Shown piece after piece: positions 1-11,733 of a stretch of 64,000 nucleotides of DNA. Origin of the DNA: Cepaea nemoralis (lineage: Eukaryota > Mollusca > Gastropoda > Stylommatophora > Helicidae). A program made the position numbers and the translations under genes. The notes under the pieces were generated by a model that made no database searches, was not told where the DNA came from, and saw nothing but the letters and a program-made list of their open reading frames with translations. How positions within the stretch are numbered: position 1 is the stretch's first letter; every line of letters begins with the position of its first letter. Where the stretch lies: positions 298,501 to 362,500 of the forward strand of contig JACEFZ010004203.1 in assembly GCA_014155875.1 (NCBI GenBank). The letters are read 5' to 3'.

Positions 1-128
1 TTAGATGACACCAACACTAAAGATATATGGAAAGCAATGAATCAACGACTTGCAAGAGAAGGTCAACCAGAGAGACGAATGGAGACGGATTGTATCTGCA
101 GCAAAGAACCTGGATGGCTCGGAACGCT
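1..128 (+). mobile_element. LINE B 3'-end fragment
   Basis: About 90% the same as the end of the better LINE B copy at 20585-20695 (NQRLAREG, EWRRIVSAAKNL-type C-terminus, then the terminal sequence ggctcggaacgctgaagaag). The element is cut by the window edge or 5'-truncated, and runs straight into the following GAA array. Confidence 0.8.
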
Positions 129-239
129 GAAGAAGAAGAAGAAGAAGAAGAAGAAGAAGAAGAAGAAGAAGAAGAAGAAGAAGAAGAAGAAGAAGAAGAA
201 GAAGAAGAAGAAGAAGAAGAAGAAGAAGAAGAAGAAGAA
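129..239 (+). repeat. (GAA)n microsatellite, about 37 units
   Basis: Uninterrupted GAA array starting exactly at the LINE B 3' tail. Poly-Glu, poly-Lys and poly-Arg open frames here are artefacts. Confidence 0.98.
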
Positions 240-319
240 TGAATACCTTGACAAACAAACACAAGTCAACACAATCATTACCATCAAATCAGGTTACATG
301 TAATCAATTCAGTAGATTC

Positions 320-1502
320 TTTCATCCCTCGTCTCATCTCATCTCATCTCATCATATTCCTCTTGTACCTTGCGGTGTCGAGGTGAAGTATAAATATCGT
401 GAGAATGCCCGATTATGGGCTTCGTGTATCGATATTCCCATGGACTCTGCTATTCCCTTCGTCCAATGGTTACGTGGTCGGCCTCTGCCTTTGTTTCCAT
501 CTGGTCTGTACATCATTGCTTGTTGTGGTATGCTGTTGAATGGTAACCTACTTGCATGGCCAAACCATTTGACTTGCTGCTTTCTAATAAAATCTAGTGC
601 TGCTATAACCCCCACTTTAGTCCTGATTTCTTCATTTCTGATCTCATCTCTTCTTGATAAGTTGAGAATTCTTCTCAGGAATCTCACTTCTGTTGTTGTG
701 ATTTTTCTTTTCTTTTTTTTCCTGTCATTGTCCAGGTTTGGCATTGGTAGCATAGAGTTGGTAGGAAGATTCTGTTGTAAGGTGCTTTCTCAGTAGTTAT
801 TGATACATGTTTGTTCTTTAGTATTGGTGCCATTTGTCCAATGAGATGGTTTGCCTTATTTTCGATCTCGTCTTCTGATCTGCCATTTGATGATAATATA
901 CTTCCTAGGTACTTAAAGCTCTTTACTTGTTTCATGGGATGTTCGTTTAGGTGAATTGTTGTTGTTTTTTCTTCTTTAGTTATAGTCATTACCTCTGTTT
1001 TGCTTGTGCTAATTTTCATGTTATGTTCCCTATATATTTCGTTTAAACTATTCATGTGATCTTGTAATTCAGCTTCTGATTTTGCTATTAGTGCTTGATC
1101 GTCCGCAAACAGGACTTCTCTAATGGTTAGATTTGCAGATGGTTCTTCTTCTGTGTTCTCGTCATGCGGTATTCTTGCGGTCTCTGTTTGGCTGGTTTCT
1201 TTACATATGTTTTCTATATATGTTATGAACAAGAGAGGGGACAGGACACAACCTTGCCATACTCCAGATCTTATGGTGAAGGGTTCCGAGTGTCCTCCAG
1301 TTGCTCTCACTATGCATTCACTGTTGTTGCATAAACTTCTACATAGGTTTGTTAGATGTGTACTCACTCCATATTGTTTAAGGATTTCTCACAGCTTGTT
1401 TCTATTTACTCTATCAAATGCCGACAAAGGCTAAGTAGAGTGTTTCATTGAATTCGATTGATTTTTCTATAAGTTTTCTAAGAGCAAAAATAGAACTGTG
1501 CA
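320..1502 (-). mobile_element. LINE A fragment: reverse transcriptase to 3' tail
   Basis: Minus-strand decayed non-LTR retrotransposon. Visible reverse-transcriptase pieces in order: LRKLIEKSIEFNETLY and AFDRVNRNKLWEIL-like (motif A region, with a stop), SGVWQGCVLSPLLF (motif B), FADDQALIA (motif C, catalytic Asp pair), then FKYLGSILSS. The C-terminal part (RRILNLSRRDEIRNEEIR, then KGRGRPRNHWTKGI) is in another frame. It ends in a short GATGA-type tandem tail near 320-355. The 5' end abuts the tail of LINE B at 1503, so LINE A was either inserted into that tail or truncated there. A plus-strand copy is at 53330-54360. Confidence 0.8.
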
Positions 1503-1624
1503 TCCTTTCTTCTTCTTCTTCGGCGTTCCGAGCCATTGAGGTTCTTTGCTGCACATACAATCCGTCTCCATTCATCTCTCTGGTTGACCTTCTCTTGCCA
1601 GTCGTTGATTCCAAATGCTTGTAG

Positions 1625-1667
<43 letters not shown>

Positions 1668-3580
1668 ATCTCTCCACCGTCTTCTTGGTCTACCTCGGGG
1701 TCTACGGTCGTTTATTTCCTGAGTGTAAGCGAGTTTCGTTTCCCTATTATCTTCCATTCTTTCTATATGCCCCAGCCATTGTAGTCTTTTAGCCTTCATG
1801 ATACTAGTGATTAGCGGGAACTTAAACAGATCATAAATGTCTTTGTTGCTTCTTCTTTTCCACTCTCCACTTTGTGTATCCTTAATGAGTCCAAAGATGC
1901 GTCATAAAACTTTGTTCTCAAAGGTTTGTAATAAGGCTTCGTCTCCTTTCGTTGTACTCCAGGTTTCAGAGCCATACAGCACAACTGGTCTGATCAGTGT
2001 TTTGTATATTGTGATTTTGGTGTTACGATATAACGCATTTGATTTTAGTAGATGTTGTAGTGCATAGTATATCTTATTTCCAGAATTTATTCTAGTTTGT
2101 ATTTCTTCCCTTATGATGTTGGAGCAGTTGATGTTGTACCCAGGTATTTGTATGTTTCCGTTCTTTTAATGGTCATATTATCTATTTGTATGTGGCCAGA
2201 GGTTTTAGCCATTCCTTCTCTTGAAATTACCATATATTCTGTCTTATCTTGGTTGATAACCAGCCCCATCTGTTGGGCTTTTTCCTTTAAGTGAGTCAAT
2301 ATTTCCAATGTCTTTTGTTCACTTTGCCCTATAATATCTATATCATCTGCATAACCAAGGAGCTTGGATATTCCTCCAATATCACAGTCCTCCTTTACGT
2401 TCCTTACAACTTTCTCTAGAGCCATCCTTTGGTTTTCCTAAATCCAAGTTGTGTTTCGCTTAGCGGATGTTCTATAGTAGTTCGTAATCGTTTCTCAATA
2501 ATTTAGCAAAATATTTTCACAGTATGACTCAACAGTGAAATGTCTCTGTATTGTATGCAATCTCTTTTGCTGCCTTTGTTTTGTCCAAATTGGGATAATT
2601 ATGACGTTTCCCCAGTCTCGTGGTGTGTGTGTTCTACCCAAACGTGGTTGAATTGTCTATGTAGTTAAGCTATTCCTACTTCTCTTGCTGCTTTAATTAG
2701 TTCATTTGGTATTTTATCTTTTCCCAGTGATTTGTTCAATGGGGCTAATTTGATGTGTTCTATAATTTCTTCTTTTAGTATTTCTGGTTCTATTTCTTCG
2801 GTGGCATCTGTGTAGGTTTCTTGAATTCCTGTGATATCTGATGGGATGTTGATAAGTTATTCGAAATACTCCTTCCATCTTATTAGGATTTGTTTTTGTT
2901 CACTTATTGGTTCTTCATTTTCGCTGTTAATTATTTCAGTTGGGTCAAAGAGTTCTCCTCTGGTTCGCATTGCACTTATCTTTTTGTAGAAGTGTTTAGT
3001 TGCCTCCTTGTAGTTTTTATTTAGGGTTTCTCCATACTCTTCTTAGTCTTTTTGTTTGTCCCTCTTTACTATTCTATTCACATGTCTTCTCGCTATTCTA
3101 TATTCTATGTAATCACATTCCTGTTTGCACTTCAACCACTTTTTATATTTTTTCTTTTTGTCTTTTACCGCTTTCTTCACCTCTGCGTTCCACCAACTTG
3201 TTATTTTATGTATCCGTGTTTTGCGTTTTTTCGTGGTTCCACGTGTTATTTTTTCCGTATTTAAAATGCTTGATTTGAACATCTCCCATTCTTCTTCCAC
3301 TGCTTTTCTTTCTATAGGTAATTTTACAAAGATGTCAGTTAGTTCTTTCTCATAATTTTCCCCTACTGCCTCGTCTTTAAGGTTTTATAAGTTTACTGAT
3401 TCGCATGTCATGTATTTTCCTGCTCTTTGTTTTCTTCTTCTGATGGTTCTTATTGTGGCAACGACTGCGTTATGATCTGTGTTTATACTTAAATTGGGCA
3501 CTGCCCTTGCATCTAATATATTTCTCTTTCTGTTATTGCTTGTTAATATAAAATCAATTTGGCTTTTAGTATCTAAATTC
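1503..3580 (-). mobile_element. LINE B, longest copy: endonuclease end to 3' tail
   Basis: Minus strand. From 3580 down: end of an apurinic-type endonuclease (QIDFILTS, then TDHNAVVATI near 3480-3560), a basic linker with WWNAEVKKAVKDKKKKYKKW (about 3190), the reverse transcriptase with YADDIDIIG (2345) and YKYLGTT (2165), ITIYKTLIRPVVLYGSETW-like (about 1980), and the C-terminus LQWLGHIERMEDNRE with RRPRGRPRRRWRD. It ends in a GAA tail at 1505-1520. Many stops and shifts; not functional. The endonuclease plus very short tandem-repeat tail fits the RTE group, by inference. Confidence 0.82.
1627..1664. repeat. (TA)n microsatellite inside LINE B
   Basis: About 19 TA units placed inside the C-terminal coding part of LINE B; the sister copy at 20573 has only a short TATATA seed there. 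Confidence 0.95.
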
Positions 3581-3850
3581 TTTCAGTCCGACATAAACCA
3601 ATTGAAGGCTGCAATACCAGATGCGCCTCATCACATAAAATTATTATCATCATTTTGTGAGAACAAATGCTATATCGACATTCCCACCAACATACCGCTA
3701 ATGACGACCACTGAAATATTTACTCATCTCAGTAACGTAAAAAAACAAAAAAACACAATAACTCATCAGGACTAGATGGAATCAGTAATCGGATCCTTCA
3801 CTACGCTGCACCGGCAATCTGCGAGTCATTAACTTTTATATAAAATCCGG
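3575..3850 (+). mobile_element. LINE G fragment: reverse transcriptase N-terminus
   Basis: Plus strand. FFQSDINQLKAAIPDAP is followed by IPLMTTTEIFTHLSNVK and, after one frame change, SSGLDGISNRILHYAAPAI, the typical entry into a non-LTR reverse transcriptase (S-G-x-D-G-I-x-N). Truncated at both ends; the 5' end meets LINE B head to head at about 3580. Confidence 0.7.
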
Positions 3851-4200
3851 GGGGAGGGGGGTTTAGAGTTTACAGGGGGGGGGGGAGTTAAATTATTTCC
3901 AGATCGCGTTAATACAAGAACTTATTACTTGATATTGTTTTTCACTCCATAATTTACGGTTCTGTACTTCTCACCCTTCTGAAATTCGTTTTATAACGTA
4001 AGTAGACCCGTGAACCACGTTTTATGTAGACGTTTAGACTTGTTCTAATATGTGATATTAAATTGAGCTTCTGTTTTTACGTATACTGCGTAGGGACGGG
4101 GGAAATTTATAGGGAGGAAATACAAAAGGGAGGGGGGGGATGACATTCGGAACATATGGTGAAGGGGTGCATGGACTAAACAAGTTTGAGAACCACTGAA
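3851..4200. other. No gene recognised; G-rich runs
   Basis: Contains runs of 9-12 G at 3850-3890 and G-rich stretches near 4090-4140. No coding signal. Confidence 0.5.
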
Positions 4201-4204
4201 CTAG

Positions 4205-4400
4205 ACATTATCTTGTCTGGAAACTGCAAGATGAACGGGCTAAAACTTACGGAAAAGATAATTACAGACAGAGATTAGTAATAATGGGAGGGCATGCAGG
4301 AGATAGCAAAAGACAGGACGACATGTCGTGATTTGGTAGAGGGTCTATATGCCAGTGGGGTTAAAGGGCAAACAGAGAAGCTGGCCGCTCAACCAACTTG
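4205..4400 (+). mobile_element. LINE D 3'-end fragment
   Basis: Matches the ends at 6330-6985 and 21290-21530: the stretch 'ggagatagcaaaagacagg' followed by 'tcgtgatttggtagagg' and 'tatatgccagtgggg', coding (decayed) for the C-terminus of a LINE polyprotein of the RRELE..W..VQDI-type region. Confidence 0.65.
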
Positions 4401-4424
4401 TCGCTAGTAAAATAAATAGCCGTA

Positions 4425-4795
4425 CTCCTCTCCTGAAGCCTTGGAAATGTGATTATATAAAATATTGCTGAAAATTAATTGGACAGCCAAAATGAGCAAT
4501 CAGGAGGTTTTAAGGGAAGCTGAGTCGCAAAGACAACTTATCACAAACATCATAAAGAGGCAGACATCGTTTTTTTTTTTTTTTGGGCCACGTTATGAGA
4601 AAAAACAAACTGGAACATGATGTGACAACTGGAAAGATTTGCGGAAACAGAGATAGAGGAAGACAGTGTGGGAAGATTCTTGACAGTCTTGTGTCATGGC
4701 ACGGAAGGGAGTCAATACACGAATTAATCCATGCCGTCGGAGATCGTAATTTGAGGAGAGGCATGATCGCCTACGCCAAGGCACTAAATGACGAT
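4425..4795 (+). mobile_element. LINE F 3' fragment split by a T-run
   Basis: Decayed 'WFYRRMLKI.W.AKMSNQEVLREAESQRQL', then a 16-T run at 4570-4585, then LGHVMRKNKLEHDVTTGKI, a basic stretch and IHELIHAVGDRNLRRGMIAYA. The same family is inverted at 38935-39755. Confidence 0.7.
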
Positions 4796-5079
4796 GACTC
4801 TTCTACATTTTCCGAGGGAGACTGGACACATATGGACTGTCGCGCGTATTGTGACGTCGGGACTGGATGGCCCATTCTGACACATTCAAGAGGTAGAATT
4901 ATCAGTGGCCTAGGAAGCCTTGTGATCTGGGAAATAGCATGAGAATAAAATTCACATCTATTGATTGACACTGATAGTGTTTAAATTGTCTACTTCTTTA
5001 CATTCCCTCACTACGAGTGCCGATCATTATAAAAACAATAAGTTCGGTACTATGAACCCATATGTGAAGTGTTAGGACT

Positions 5080-5230
5080 ATTTTATAGGCCTGAATGAAC
5101 GAAAGACTAGGTGGCCAGTTTTCCCCTCCCATAGCGAATGGCAGGTGCAGGAATCGAACCTCTGAACGACCACGCTTATGCCATTGTCGGCCTAACGTTT
5201 TTACCTTTACACCAACTAGCACAGCCGATC
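5080..5230 (-). mobile_element. tRNA-derived SINE fragment
   Basis: On the minus strand a tRNA-like block holds an A-box-like tagttggtgtaaagg and a B-box gaggttcgattcctgcacc in the right order and spacing (about 50 bp). A real tRNA is unlikely because stems do not pair well. Confidence 0.6.
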
Positions 5231-5476
5231 ATTGTCTGCAGATTTGTTTCTCAGAAAGATAAAGAACAAAACAAACTAAAAAACTATGCCAGGAAAGAAG
5301 CGTGGAAAGTGATAACGTCGAGGGTCTATGCTATACTGGAAAAATACAAGAGGATAGGAATGACCAAAGTAGCCTAATATGGAAGGAGTCACACATCTAC
5401 ACAGCCATGTTACGAGGCAAAATTAACTTACAAATCTTTTACAGATTGTCTAAATTAAAAGAAAAGTAAAGACAGA

Positions 5477-5656
<180 letters not shown>

Positions 5657-5710
5657 CAGTGATACATAGATAGATACACAATTACATATCATTTGTGCTA
5701 TTCTACCAAC

Positions 5711-5957
5711 CTGCCAATAATGAGCAGTCTTCGTTCCATTTGTCTCCTTTTAATAGCACGGAAGAGGCTCTTAACTGTTCCGCCGTCACAGAAGCAAACT
5801 ACAACAGATGCGTTCTGATCCTCAAGCAGTTTGGCCAGGATGTTGTCAAATTCTTCATCTAGAGCAGTGCCAGCCACGCCATCTGACACTGCAATACATA
5901 TCCCTTTTGATTTAGCCAGATCCGTGAATTCTGTAATCCCTTTCAAGCCATAATTAC
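5711..5957 (-). CDS. mGluR exon 4: ligand-binding lobe 2 start
   Basis: The acceptor is CTTTGCCAG at 5958. The exon reads (G)NYGLKGITEFTDLAKSKGICIAVSD, then an acidic stretch, then VVVCFCDGGTVKSLFRAIKRRQMERRLLIIG, ending in phase 2 at CAG/GTTGGT (intron from 5710). NYG carries the Tyr matching Tyr236 of mGluR1, which stacks on the ligand; VVVCFCDGGTVK matches the ACFCEGMTV segment of lobe 2. The donor is weaker than consensus (T at +3), but the codon it splits (AG + C or T) would give the Ser of the conserved GSDGWADR that should open the next exon. I did not find that exon in 1-5700, so it probably lies off the left edge. A LINE fragment begins within about 100 bp upstream of the acceptor. 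Confidence 0.92.
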
Positions 5958-6039
5958 CTGGCAAAGAAACAAAACAATGCAACGTTAAATATCTCCATCG
6001 CTGAGAAAATGGAAATTGCGTATAAATTGGCAGTTGGAA

Positions 6040-6985
6040 TACAAAAGGCAATGGGAGCTTTCACAGCACTTGGACATTTGTGGAAGTCAGAGGAAGTTAA
6101 ACTTGGCACCAAACTTTGAATGTATAAATACAATGTTAAATCAGTACCATTGTATGAGTCAGAGACACGCAGGGCAACTACAAGAATTATAAAATAAACT
6201 ACACACAGCCACTAATGTCTGCGGAGAATAGTATGAATAAATTGGTTTGACAGAATCGCCAATGTCGAGGCATGGAGATAACTACACGAATGACAATGAA
6301 TCAAGTAAGAAGTGAAGAAATGACGCTGGCGCTGGATGGGACAGAAGCTGAGAAAACATGAGGCACTTTCTTGTATGGAACCCACAAGGCAAACAAAATA
6401 GCGGAAGACATACAGACACTTGGAGAAGAAAATTATAGACAGAGATAAATCATTCTGGAGGACATGGAGAGGGCCGCAGGAGATAGCAAAAGAGAGAACG
6501 GTTTAGTTTAGTTTAGCTTAGTTTAGTCGATGGATCAACATCACGGCACACGGGTGCAACCCATAAGTGCTCCGTTTTACTCCTAACTCAAACCTGAGTC
6601 TGGAGAAACTCAGCTCAGTGCACGAACTCCGTAGCACCGGCGAGGATCCTGAAATACTTAGGGTAGAATTTTAAACTCGAAATTTTGCCCGGGCAGCGCC
6701 GTTAGGCTACGCTTTTTCGATTTCCAAATGCCAAGGGATTTTTTACGTGCGCAAAAATACACACGGGCGTCCGATCTCACTACCCAGAGACCAGGGGAAA
6801 TTTTATTACTAGAAGTCCACTAAAAAAAATCCCGGTCTTCACCAGGGCTTGAATCCGAGACATCCAGCACTCGAGGCGGACACCATACCTCGAGACCACG
6901 CATCCCCCTTAGAGAGAACGGTTTGACGTGATTTGGTTGAGAGCTTATATACCACTGGAGCATGATGGACAGAAGAAGAAAGAAT
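6040..6985 (+). mobile_element. LINE D 3' half, interrupted by a SINE
   Basis: Decayed coding: AMGAFTALGHLWKSEEVKLGTK, NVKSVPLYESET, then a basic C-terminus. Between 6504 and 6911 a SINE interrupts it; sequence on both sides joins to match the copy at 21340-21500. Several stops in each frame. Confidence 0.75.
6505..6910 (-). mobile_element. Complete tRNA-derived SINE with 14-bp target duplication
   Basis: Both flanks carry agagagaacggttt (6491-6504 and 6911-6924). On the minus strand the 5' end is tRNA-like (ggtctcgaggtatgg as A box, ggattcaagccctgg as B box). The 3' tail is an AAACT-type tandem at 6505-6528. The 406-bp body includes a segment shared with the SINE at 13581-13818 (gcacgaactccgtagc). 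Confidence 0.85.
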
Positions 6986-7319
6986 CCACCATGTGGAATG
7001 TTCTGCGTGCGGGACAAACACTATCGCAGTTACAAGAGCAAGTTTGAGCGCGAGAGCGCATTACACTCTTGGACACGTTGACCCCCCAGGTTATGGACTC
7101 TGGTAGTGTGTAGTAAACAACGGGACATGGACCGACAGGGTGAGAAACTAAGAGGCGAATAAGGATGGTTGGTCTGACACCGGGATACCTCATTCCGTAG
7201 AAAACTGTATCTGCGAATTTCAGCCAATTATGAAGAAGTCTACAATGAACTTGGCCTGAGTTGCTTGCAGTCCTATGATCAACTGGGAAATGAAAGGCAG
7301 AAGAAGAGGAGAAAGAGGA

Positions 7320-8028
7320 AGAAGAAGAAGAGGAAGACAAGAAAATATAATTTAATGAGTTAAAAAAAAAAGGTGAAGGACCCTTCCATGCCTTGTGATT
7401 TATTGGGCTATGGTGCTAGCCTTATATTTTTACAGACCAAACGAGACTAAAGTTATGATACTGTCAATGTAACATCCACCGAATTTATTGCCCATAATAT
7501 ACTCTGGTACCCATTTTAGAGTGGGTTGACCACGTGAACTTGTAAAACATCTGCGCCTTGGGGGATATTCGAGCACGAGATGACCGGGCCGGCAGACAAA
7601 CGTAATACAGAGAATATTCTAGTTTTTGCGCTCGTTTTTCCAGATCGTAATGTAAGGTTTTCATTTAGGTAATTTTGTTTTTGCAGAGATAATGGGAAAA
7701 TTACACATTCGTTTCCATTTTACTTTGCCACTCAGCGCGTGAAGCGAGTAAGCAAAGTGCTCTCATTCACACCCCAGAGGCGTATTGGGAGAATGGTGCT
7801 AGAACCATATTTTGATAGACCAATCGACGCACGGTGGGTGACGTCAGCACGTGAAGACAGTTCTCAAACTATCTGTAGTATTGTGCTCCTCATATACTTC
7901 GCTATTTGTTGTCAGAGTTTTGAACTTCGTCTACATTTTGCAAGGATAGACGGTAATTTGACACTCCTTATATCGAAGAGATATTTCTTTCTGCAAAACC
8001 GCAGTTGGTTGGCATGTTGGCTTGTATA
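7320..8028. other. No gene recognised
   Basis: Intronic sequence between the LINE D end and a MITE. The sequence near 7000-7260 and 10890-11290 shares 'cgtgcgggacaaacactatcgc' type wording, so it is part of an old dispersed repeat. Confidence 0.4.
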
Positions 8029-8180
8029 GGATGTATTTTTAATGACTGTGCAGTGCTTGAAAATATTGCCGATCCAAGTTTTGTATTCACCCTCTGTAAA
8101 GTTCATGCAATATAATAGGTAAATAGAAAACTTGGACCGGCAATATTTTCCAATACTGCACGGTCATTAAAAATACACCC
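8029..8180. mobile_element. Inverted-repeat MITE, copy 1
   Basis: Ends are ggatgtatttttaatgac and the near-complement ending aaatacaccc. The two arms share 'gcaatattttc' and the 'aagttttgtatt' / 'aaaacttgg' complementary blocks, so the whole 152 bp folds back. TA-rich flanks (tata / ttta). Same family at 14630 and 54167. Confidence 0.82.
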
Positions 8181-8374
8181 TTTATGTAATACTCTGGAAA
8201 TCTGTAACTCTTTAAGTTCATTGCTTTGGCGCTAGCGTCGTCATAGTCGTGAAAAGACCTTACACCTATCGGAGTACTCTTCTCCTCCAACAGATCTCAC
8301 AAGGGGGATCTCAACACAGTTCATCAACTCCGTAGCGCTGGTGAGGATTCATTTGTCTGTATTCATCCATTCAT

Positions 8375-8935
8375 CATGTGCCACGCCTATAAGCGTGGGC
8401 GGTCATGTTTCGCCATCTCACTTGATCACCAGAGTCGTGGATCAGCTCAGTGTTCTTGTCTCGAACTTACCACAAGGCCAAGACATCCAGGTATTTACTT
8501 CTCTGTCTTCCCCTTATTCTCTTCCCCCCAGTCTTGCCAGTTGTCACCAAGTTCTCAAATTTATAACTCCTTATAACGTGACCAAAATATTGTGACTGTT
8601 TATGTCTCATTTCTCTAATCAGTTTACGATTTTCATTTGTTTTTTATTTTAGCACTTGGTCATTGCTTTTCTGACTGTTCTTGGTATTCTTTACATTTTC
8701 ATCAGAAAGCACATTTCCACAGCTATTAGATGTCTTTCAGCTTGTCTCCTCATTGTCCACTCTTCACATCCATACAAAAGTACAGGTTTTATGTAGCACT
8801 TCAATACTCTTTATTCTCGTTGCAAATGACATCTTTTTATTGGTCAGTATGTTTTCCATCTTGCAAAAGGCTACTTTCGTCACTGCGATTCTTGGTCTAA
8901 TCTCTTGAACGTACCTCCAAATAAGATGTTATGAC
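8375..8935 (-). mobile_element. LINE C 3' fragment
   Basis: Minus strand copy of the family best seen at 22130-23450. The 3' end (acatgatgaatggatg tail) is at 8375. Decayed coding for the reverse-transcriptase C-terminus. Confidence 0.75.
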
Positions 8936-9059
8936 TATCCCGAAATAATTGTACCAATGCACTTATTTAAGAATATTCACATTTACTTGTATATTACATT
9001 GTAGTATTTCCTTCTTCCCAGTGACGACCATAATGTGTATCTTCTTACAATTTAATTCT

Positions 9060-9530
9060 AACCCCAGTTGTTCATGTGCGCAACAACCGCATCTACTATA
9101 TGTATATGTCTGTATGCCAGACCAGAACTGCCATAACTGTTTTCATTGGTAGCTTTTGTAATCGTGACATTTAGCATGTTCTCTTTTCTGTCTAACTTCC
9201 GGGTGATTTTGAAGGACCGTTTCGTTCGTGTTTTTTTTTGTCCGTCCATGGCATACTTTGGATTCAGAAACCACATTTCTGCTGCCATTAGATGCGTCAC
9301 AACATTTCTGCTTAGTGTACATGTTTCACAAGCATGTACAAGTATCGGTTCTATATAGCACTTGAAAATTCTTTTTCTCATTGCATTTGACAGCATTTGA
9401 TTGAAGAGTATATTTTTCATCTTGCAAAAAGCTACTTTTGCCATAGCGATTCCTGTTCTAATCTCTGGACGGTATCTTTCATCAAATGTTATAACTGTTC
9501 CAGAACAGCCATACTGATTGAACTGTTAGA
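9060..9530 (-). mobile_element. LINE C-related fragment
   Basis: Minus strand: VAFCKMKNILFNQMLSNAMRKRIFKCYIEP, then HLMAAEMWFLNPKYAMDGQKK. Related to but diverged from the copy at 22930-23160. It ends about 90 bp from the 3' end of receptor exon 3. Confidence 0.75.
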
Positions 9531-9543
9531 ATTCCCTCATTCA

Positions 9544-9813
<270 letters not shown>

Positions 9814-9950
9814 CTAAGAACACAGAAGCAATCAGCCAGTTTTATTGTGAAATATACAATTTTAAAATTACCGTGTAATTTAGTCGTTGGCGACTGATGT
9901 GTGGTGCCAATTTAGTAATTCCACAACAGATCGACAGCTAGTCGATACAT

Positions 9951-10198
9951 ATTTAAATATTGCGCACAACCCACTACTGGCAACGCTGATCGTATTCTGG
10001 TATGAGCATAAGGCCTATCAACGTCAATATGGTCAGTATGGCGTGATTCCGGATCCGGTCAGGGATATGCACTACTGACGAGCTCAAACGAGAGCGAAAC
10101 TCGAGTATAGTGCTTCCATATTGACGTGGATAGGCCTTAGGTTCATACCAGAATACGATCAGCGTTGCCAGTAGTGGATTGTGCTCAATATTTAAATT
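9951..10198. repeat. Foldback element with 82-bp arms
   Basis: Arms 9951-10032 and 10116-10198 are inverted copies with only a handful of differences, around an 83-bp spacer. It lies in the intron just upstream of receptor exon 3. No target duplication identified. Confidence 0.85.
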
Positions 10199-11730
10199 TC
10201 AAATCTCGAAACAACCAAATAATCGATACATATTTGTTTATTTATCAGAATTTACTTAGAGCTTATGTTATGAAACTTGTGGTGTACTGATGGCGAGACA
10301 GGGCGTTCAGGCTCTATACCGCAGTAAGTTAGCCTTCAACGTCGACTTCTAGTCCAGAAAGCAATAGCAAATAACTGAAAGTACAATTGCTTAGAAATCA
10401 ACCCAGTGTTGATCCCAATGTCCTGCAAAGGACATGCAGCACTTCAAACTCTGCTGAAAATAAACAGAACTTAATACAGCACATCAACATGTCAGTTGTG
10501 CACATTGTGTGTTCTGCGTTATGTCTCCATGGGGAATGTAAACACAGACAAATAGCGGCATTGACAGAAGGTGAGTAGGTAGATTAAAAGTAAGGAATTT
10601 TAAGGGTTAGAACGGAACAATACATTTTGACATGTTAATTTTAGTTTAATTAAGGTAACGGATTCTTTTACTCTGTTAGTTGGCTTTTGAACTCGATCGC
10701 AGTCCACACACACACGCTACAACAAATAGTTGCTGCTATTAGGGAGTGCACTGATATTTTTTTTTCTTGAGCAGATTGGCTCTCCATAACACCAGCGTCC
10801 CCAGCCATCTGGCGAACCAACTCCGACTTCTGAGGTTCTTATATCTAACTTCCCCATGTCACGGACCAGAGGTCAATAGTTATGTCCGAATGACGGGCGT
10901 GCGGGACAAACACTATCGCGGTGGCCATAGCAAGCTTAAGCCCGACAGCCCTTCGGCCACGACGACTCTCAGGTTATGGACACTTGTCCTGGCCAAGGGG
11001 TTAACGACATTGTTCGTAATCCCGTATATCCACGTGAGGAAAACAGCAGCTGCGAGAATCGGCAGCTGTTCGCGCCGCGCTGGTAACTTACGTGGGTATA
11101 TGAGCCGATCGTTCAGAAAGCAATGGCAAACTATTGAACGTAAAACTTGCCTAGTACATCAACAGCAGCTGAAAAATGCTGGTGTTTACTGCAACGTTCC
11201 TGTAAGGGATAAGCAACTTAAAAAAAAAAATATTGTGTAGTAAACAACGGAACCTGGACCGAGAGGCAGGGTTAGAAACTAGACTTTAAAATTAGACATT
11301 GAGACGTCTGACGTTTGTAAAACAGACATACTGATATGTTTACTTCAACTTGGCAGCGTTGCGGGACAGGATGTGTTCTGAGACGGATGTGCTTTGTTTG
11401 TTTCTGTATCTTTAGATATCGACTTTAAAGCCAGTGCGTTATTTATAACAAGTATAGTTATAAATCTCCGAAGACAATACTATTATTTTCAAGTTAAAGT
11501 ATTTTGATTCCCGGCACCGCCTGACTGTTTATAAGGAATATTGTTGTCGTAAATAGATACACATGCAATAAATAACACACATGTTGTCATAAGTGAAGAC
11601 AGAGTTGCGGAAAAGAGTGGATATAAAAACAAACGGGTGTGTGCGCCAATGTGACTTCTTTTCAGATCTAAATGATAGGGTGGAAAGAGAAGAGTGGTTG
11701 TTATGGCAGCAAAGGAAGCCCGCCTTAAAC
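10199..11730. other. Intronic DNA with old dispersed-repeat pieces
   Basis: No gene found. 10780-11290 resembles 7000-7260 and 14400-14560 in patches. 11105-11135 carries the inverted form of a dispersed motif (catt-gctttctgaacgatcgg) seen at least nine times in the window. Confidence 0.45.
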
Positions 11731-11732
11731 AC

Positions 11733-11733
11733 A

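Noticed and set aside
5080..5230. Functional tRNA gene on minus strand
   Set aside because: Only A- and B-box-like blocks fit; the arms do not form proper stems, so a SINE remnant is more likely. The same applies at 24680, 25988, 26750 and 39380.
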